Origin: an uncultured Clostridia bacterium
Lineage (GTDB): Bacteria > Bacillota > Clostridia > Christensenellales > Borkfalkiaceae
Direction: 5' to 3'
Assembly (NCBI GenBank): GCA_934230055.1
Contig: CAKQEE010000047.1
Span: forward strand, 1-7,793
Length of the DNA stretch: 7,793 nt
Under the pieces are notes generated by a model. That model ran no database searches and was not told the DNA's origin. It saw only the letters and a program-made list of their open reading frames with translations. Position numbers and translations under genes: made by a program. The stretch's first letter is position 1; each line of letters opens with the position of its first letter. This document shows, in pieces, positions 4,365 through 7,793 of this stretch.

Positions 4365-5894
4365 TTATTCCCACTCTATGGTTGCCGGCGGTTTGCAGGT
4401 TACGTCGTAAACCACTCTGTTCACCCCTTTAACCTCGTTCACGATGCGTGAAGAAATAAGACACAAAATTTTGTGCGGAATTTCCGCAACGTCCGCGGTC
4501 ATACCGTCTACGCTCGTCACCGCGCGGAGCGCGACGGTGTATCCGTAAGTACGCTCGTCGCCCATAACGCCGACGGAACGCACGCCTGTGAGAAGCGCGA
4601 AATATTGCCATATTTTTTTATCGAGTCCCGCTTTTGCTATTTCCTCTCTGAAAATATAGTCCGCTTCCTGCACGATTCTTATTTTATCGCGCGTGATATT
4701 GCCGAGGATTCTCACCGCAAGCCCCGGACCGGGGAACGGCTGGCGTTCCACGATGAAATCGGGAAGTCCGAGTTCTCTGCCGAGCTGACGAACCTCGTCT
4801 TTGAAAAGCCTTCTTAAAGGCTCTATAATTTCCTTAAAATTCACTACGGAAGGAAGTCCGCCGACGTTGTGGTGGCTCTTTATAACCGCGCTTTTACCGA
4901 GACCGCTTTCTATAACGTCCGGATAAATGGTTCCCTGAACGAGATAGTCCACTTTGCCGATTTTATCCGCTTCCGCTTTGAAAACGTCTATAAACTCCTT
5001 ACCGATGATTTTTCTCTTCTTTTCGGGATCTTTAACGCCGCGAAGAGCGGTTAAAAACTGTTTACCCGCATCCGCTTTGATAAGGTTCATGCCCATGCCG
5101 TCCTTGAACACGCGCATAACCTCGTCCGCCTCGTTTTTGCGTAAAAGACCGTGGTCTACGAATATACAGATGAGGTTTTCGCCCGCGGCTTTATGTAAAA
5201 GCGTTGCCGCGACCGCGCTGTCTACGCCGCCGCTCATCGCGCACAGAATTTTGCCGCTTCCCACCTTTTCTCTTATCGACTTAATCTGTTCCTCGGCGAA
5301 GTCTTTCATCTTCCAGTCGCCTTTCGCGCCGCAAACCCCGAACAGGAAATTACGGAAAATCTCGTTGCCGTTTTCGGTGTGAACCACTTCGGGGTGGAAC
5401 TGAACGCCGTAAATTCTTCTTTTCGCGTTCTCGAAAGCGGCGTTGCGGCACGCTTTGGTGCTTGCCACGGTAACGAAGCCTTCGGGAAGCTTTTTCACCT
5501 CGTCGGTATGGCTCATCCAGCAAAAACCGTTCGGCATACCCTTTTCCACCGCGCCGTCCGCGTACTCTATTTCGCATCTGCCGTATTCTCTTACGGAAGC
5601 CTTGCCCACTTCGCCGCCGAGCATATCGGCTATAAGCTGCATACCGTAGCAAATGCCGAGAACGGGGATTCCGAGATTAAAAATTTCGGGATCGACCTTG
5701 GGCGCGCCCTCTGCGGAAACGCTGCACGGTCCGCCGGTGAAGACGATGCCGAGCGGAGAATAGCTTTTAATCTTTTCTATCGTTATTTCGTTGGACACAA
5801 GCTCCGCGTAAACGCCGAGAGCCCTCACCCTTCTTACAATCAGCTGATTGTACTGTCCGCCGAAATCTATAACGAGAACGGTTTGATTTTGCAT
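4365..5894 (-). CDS. guaA: GMP synthase (glutamine-hydrolysing)
   Basis: Converts XMP to GMP with glutamine and ATP, the last step of guanine nucleotide synthesis, in the cytoplasm. The 509-residue length is normal. Domain order: class I glutamine amidotransferase (1-190) with nucleophile C82 in GICYGMQ and the H167/E169 pair in YGVQFHPE; ATP pyrophosphatase domain with the P-loop SGGVDS (221-226); and the C-terminal dimerisation domain (about 390-509) ending in the family's KPPATIEWE. The oxyanion segment TGGPCSV (53-59) is present. The start MQNQTVLVIDFGGQYNQLI is the usual one for the family; an AGAGG lies 12 bases upstream, somewhat far. It is the last gene of the operon, 30 bases behind dapL, and ends near a strong leftward terminator. 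No xanthine or guanine riboswitch is visible in the 30-base gap. Confidence 0.98.
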   Translation of the reverse strand: MQNQTVLVIDFGGQYNQLIVRRVRALGVYAELVSNEITIEKIKSYSPLGIVFTGGPCSVSAEGAPKVDPEIFNLGIPVLGICYGMQLIADMLGGEVGKASVREYGRCEIEYADGAVEKGMPNGFCWMSHTDEVKKLPEGFVTVASTKACRNAAFENAKRRIYGVQFHPEVVHTENGNEIFRNFLFGVCGAKGDWKMKDFAEEQIKSIREKVGSGKILCAMSGGVDSAVAATLLHKAAGENLICIFVDHGLLRKNEADEVMRVFKDGMGMNLIKADAGKQFLTALRGVKDPEKKRKIIGKEFIDVFKAEADKIGKVDYLVQGTIYPDVIESGLGKSAVIKSHHNVGGLPSVVNFKEIIEPLRRLFKDEVRQLGRELGLPDFIVERQPFPGPGLAVRILGNITRDKIRIVQEADYIFREEIAKAGLDKKIWQYFALLTGVRSVGVMGDERTYGYTVALRAVTSVDGMTADVAEIPHKILCLISSRIVNEVKGVNRVVYDVTCKPPATIEWE

Positions 5895-5924
5895 AAAGCT
5901 TTTATACCTCTTTCGTAAATGAAA

Positions 5925-7121
5925 TCAATTTTTTTTCGTAAACAATTTTAGCATTATTTCTGCGGCTTTGTCAACGGTTTGCTCGGAGGCAAACGCGGTT
6001 AAACGGAAACAATATTTTCCGCCGCTTCCGAAGCCGCTCCCCGGAGTGCCTACGATATGTCCTTCGGAAAGAAGATAATCGAAAAATTCAAAGCTTTCCA
6101 TACCGAACGGGCAGGTCAGCCAGATATAGGGTGAATTCACGCCGCCCGTAAAGCTTATTCCCGCCTTTTTAAGCGTTTCGCCAAGCTTTGACGCGTTCCT
6201 TTTATAAACGGCAAGGTTTTCCTTTATACCCTTTTGCCCCTCTTCCGAAAAGACAGCCGCCGCGCCGCGCTGAACGACGTAGCTTACGCCGTTGAACTTG
6301 GTCGTTTGCCTGCGGAGCCACAGCTTGCGCAATGATACGCCGTTTCCGTCCGTAAGCTCTTCGGGAACTATCGTATATCCGCAACGAACGCCCGTAAAGC
6401 CCGCGGTTTTGGAAAAAGAACAAAATTCTATCGCGCAGGACTTTGCGCCCTCAACTTCGTAAATGCTTCTCGCAACGCCCTCTTCCGAAACGAAACACTC
6501 GTAAGCGGCGTCGAAAAGAATAAGCGCGCCCGTTCTTTTCGCGTAGTCTACCCATTCTTTTAATTGACTTACGGTATAAGCCGCGCCCGTGGGATTATTC
6601 GGCGAACATATATAGATAACGTCTGCCGAAACGCCCTCTTCGGGCATGGGAAGAAAACCGTTTTCTACACCCGCGCGGGCGTAGATAATCTTTCTTCCGT
6701 CCATAACGTTGGTATCCACGTAAACGGGGTAAACTGGATCGGGAATCAGCACCGCGTTGTCTTTTCCCAAAATATCGAGGATATTTCCGAGGTCGGATTT
6801 AGCCCCGTCGGAAACGAAAATTTCGTCCGCTTCGAGCTTTATACCCCTCTTCCCGTAATAATCTTTTATCGCCTCTCGCAAAAAGGAATACCCCTGTTCG
6901 GGACCGTACCCGCGGAAGCCCTCTTTCGTGCCAAGCTCCGCCGCCGCCTCTTTCATCGCCTTAACGCAGGCTTCGGGAAGCGGAAGCGTAACGTCGCCTA
7001 TCCCCATTTTCAAAATTTCCGCCTGCGGGTTAGCCTTTTTGAACGCCGCGGTTTTTGCCGCTATATCGGAAAAAAGGTAGCTCTCTTTAAGCTTTAAGTA
7101 ATTGTCGTTTATTTTGAACAT
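5925..7121 (-). CDS. dapL: LL-diaminopimelate aminotransferase
   Basis: Transfers an amino group from glutamate to tetrahydrodipicolinate to give LL-diaminopimelate, the short DapL route to lysine and peptidoglycan precursors. It is a 398-residue fold-type I, PLP-dependent aminotransferase. Family-specific wording is clear: YLFSDIAAK (15-23), MGIGDVTLPLPE (39-50) and GFRGYGPEQGY (68-78). PLP contacts include NNPTG (175-179), D204 and Y207 in LFDAAYE, Schiff-base lysine K238 in SFSKTAGFTGVR, and the substrate-carboxylate arginine R373 in CFRLTAF. Start ATG 7121-7119 overlaps the pyrG stop by one base (TAATG), with GAGAGGG inside the pyrG end as ribosome binding site, so translation is likely coupled. 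A run of eight As sits four codons before the stop, without visible effect. Other lysine genes are not in the window. Confidence 0.96.
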   Translation of the reverse strand: MFKINDNYLKLKESYLFSDIAAKTAAFKKANPQAEILKMGIGDVTLPLPEACVKAMKEAAAELGTKEGFRGYGPEQGYSFLREAIKDYYGKRGIKLEADEIFVSDGAKSDLGNILDILGKDNAVLIPDPVYPVYVDTNVMDGRKIIYARAGVENGFLPMPEEGVSADVIYICSPNNPTGAAYTVSQLKEWVDYAKRTGALILFDAAYECFVSEEGVARSIYEVEGAKSCAIEFCSFSKTAGFTGVRCGYTIVPEELTDGNGVSLRKLWLRRQTTKFNGVSYVVQRGAAAVFSEEGQKGIKENLAVYKRNASKLGETLKKAGISFTGGVNSPYIWLTCPFGMESFEFFDYLLSEGHIVGTPGSGFGSGGKYCFRLTAFASEQTVDKAAEIMLKLFTKKN

Positions 7122-7793
7122 TATTTGCCCTCTCTTGCTTCGAGCGAGCTTTTAACAAGCCCCGAAAAGAGCGGGTGCGCGCGGTTGGGGCGGCTTTTGA
7201 ATTCGGGGTGGAACTGCACGCCGATAAAGAATTTACAAGCGGGGTTTTCTATCGTTTCCACTATATACCCGTCGGGCGAAGTTCCGCCTATAACCAAGCC
7301 TTTTTCGGTAAGCACGTCTCTGAAATCGTTGTTGAACTCGTAGCGATGACGGTGTCTTTCGGAAATTTCGTCCTTGCCGTAGCACTTATGCAAAAGGGTG
7401 CCTTCCTTTACCCTGCAAGGATACGCACCGAGACGGAGAGTACCGCCTTTATCCACGCCGTCGCTTTGCCCCGGCAAAAAGTCTATCACCTTGTGGCGGC
7501 TGTCCGCATTGAATTCTCCCGAATCCGCGTCCGCAAGTCCGCAAACGTTCCTTGCGAACTCTATAACCGCGGTCTGCATACCGAGGCATATTCCGAGGTA
7601 CGGCACGTCGTTTTCGCGCGCGTACTTTGCCGCTATTATCTTGCCCTCTATTCCGCGGTTGCCGAAACCTCCGGGGACAAGTATGCCGTCTGCTTTTTTA
7701 AGCATTTCCCCTACGTTTTCTTCCGTAATCGTTTCGCTGTCCGTCCAAAGCACGTTCACCTTCGCACCGCACCAATAGCCCGCGTGGCGCAAA
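7121..7793 (-). CDS. pyrG: CTP synthase, C-terminal amidotransferase part (cut by window edge)
   Basis: Makes CTP from UTP with glutamine and ATP. Only the last 223 or so residues are in the window; CTP synthases have about 535, so the N-terminal synthetase domain lies beyond the right edge. The visible part is the class I glutamine amidotransferase domain: it begins with the family's LRHAG and KVNVLWTDSE segments, then GILVPGGFGNRG, nucleophile Cys in YLGICLGMQ, the RHRHRYEFNN segment, and the His/Glu pair in VQFHPEFKSRP. The TTG at 7792 is not a start, just an internal leucine codon. It is the upstream member of a tight operon with dapL (one-base overlap) and guaA. The promoter lies outside the window. 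Confidence 0.97.
   Translation of the reverse strand, partial: LRHAGYWCGAKVNVLWTDSETITEENVGEMLKKADGILVPGGFGNRGIEGKIIAAKYARENDVPYLGICLGMQTAVIEFARNVCGLADADSGEFNADSRHKVIDFLPGQSDGVDKGGTLRLGAYPCRVKEGTLLHKCYGKDEISERHRHRYEFNNDFRDVLTEKGLVIGGTSPDGYIVETIENPACKFFIGVQFHPEFKSRPNRAHPLFSGLVKSSLEAREGK

Noticed and set aside
4473..5918. Several plus-strand frames opposite guaA
   Set aside because: guaA on the minus strand has every catalytic motif. The antisense frames show no domain or start signal.
5929..5936. Run of eight As near the dapL stop as a programmed slippage site
   Set aside because: It lies four codons from the end in a full-length, normal frame. Slippage would change only the last residues, and no stimulating structure is seen.

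Overview
The window looks like chromosomal DNA of a Gram-positive anaerobe, most likely a member of the Clostridia or a related Firmicutes lineage. Supporting signs are consensus sigma-A promoters, strong AGGAGG-type ribosome binding sites, CCA-encoding tRNA genes, a T-box riboswitch, a DapL-type lysine/diaminopimelate aminotransferase, and a secreted protein resembling clostridial VCBS-like proteins. The assignment is by resemblance only. No database search was possible.

Left edge (1-740, minus strand): a visibly AT-rich, accessory-looking block. A 187-residue protein with an ADP-ribosyltransferase (PARP/DUF3990-like) signature is followed, with a 4-base ATGA overlap and a near-perfect ribosome binding site, by a small unidentified gene cut by the window edge. 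A promoter lies in front of the pair, and its -10 box sits inside a 7+7 bp inverted repeat. The layout is that of a toxin-antitoxin or defence cassette placed just downstream of a tRNA operon.

766-1093 (minus): a tRNA-Met(CAT), tRNA-Glu(TTC) operon with a perfect consensus promoter and an intrinsic terminator that separates it from the AT-rich pair.

1336-4355 (plus): a promoter, a T-box leader with a tryptophan (UGG) specifier and matching UGGC tRNA-end bulge, its terminator/antiterminator, a stand-alone TrpB2-type tryptophan synthase beta chain, and then a secreted VCBS/FG-GAP-like protein. The unit ends in an intrinsic terminator. Tryptophan supply, sensed as uncharged tRNA-Trp, should control trpB2 and perhaps the downstream gene.

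4270-7793 (minus): a tight operon pyrG-dapL-guaA (CTP synthase, LL-diaminopimelate aminotransferase, GMP synthase), convergent with the trpB2 unit. The 178-bp convergent gap holds four tandem 14-bp repeats and two hairpin terminators facing opposite ways. These genes link pyrimidine and purine nucleotide amination with lysine and cell-wall precursor synthesis.

The best candidates for something less described are the ART-like pair next to the tRNA genes and the tryptophan-responsive, trpA-less TrpB2 unit with its secreted neighbour.
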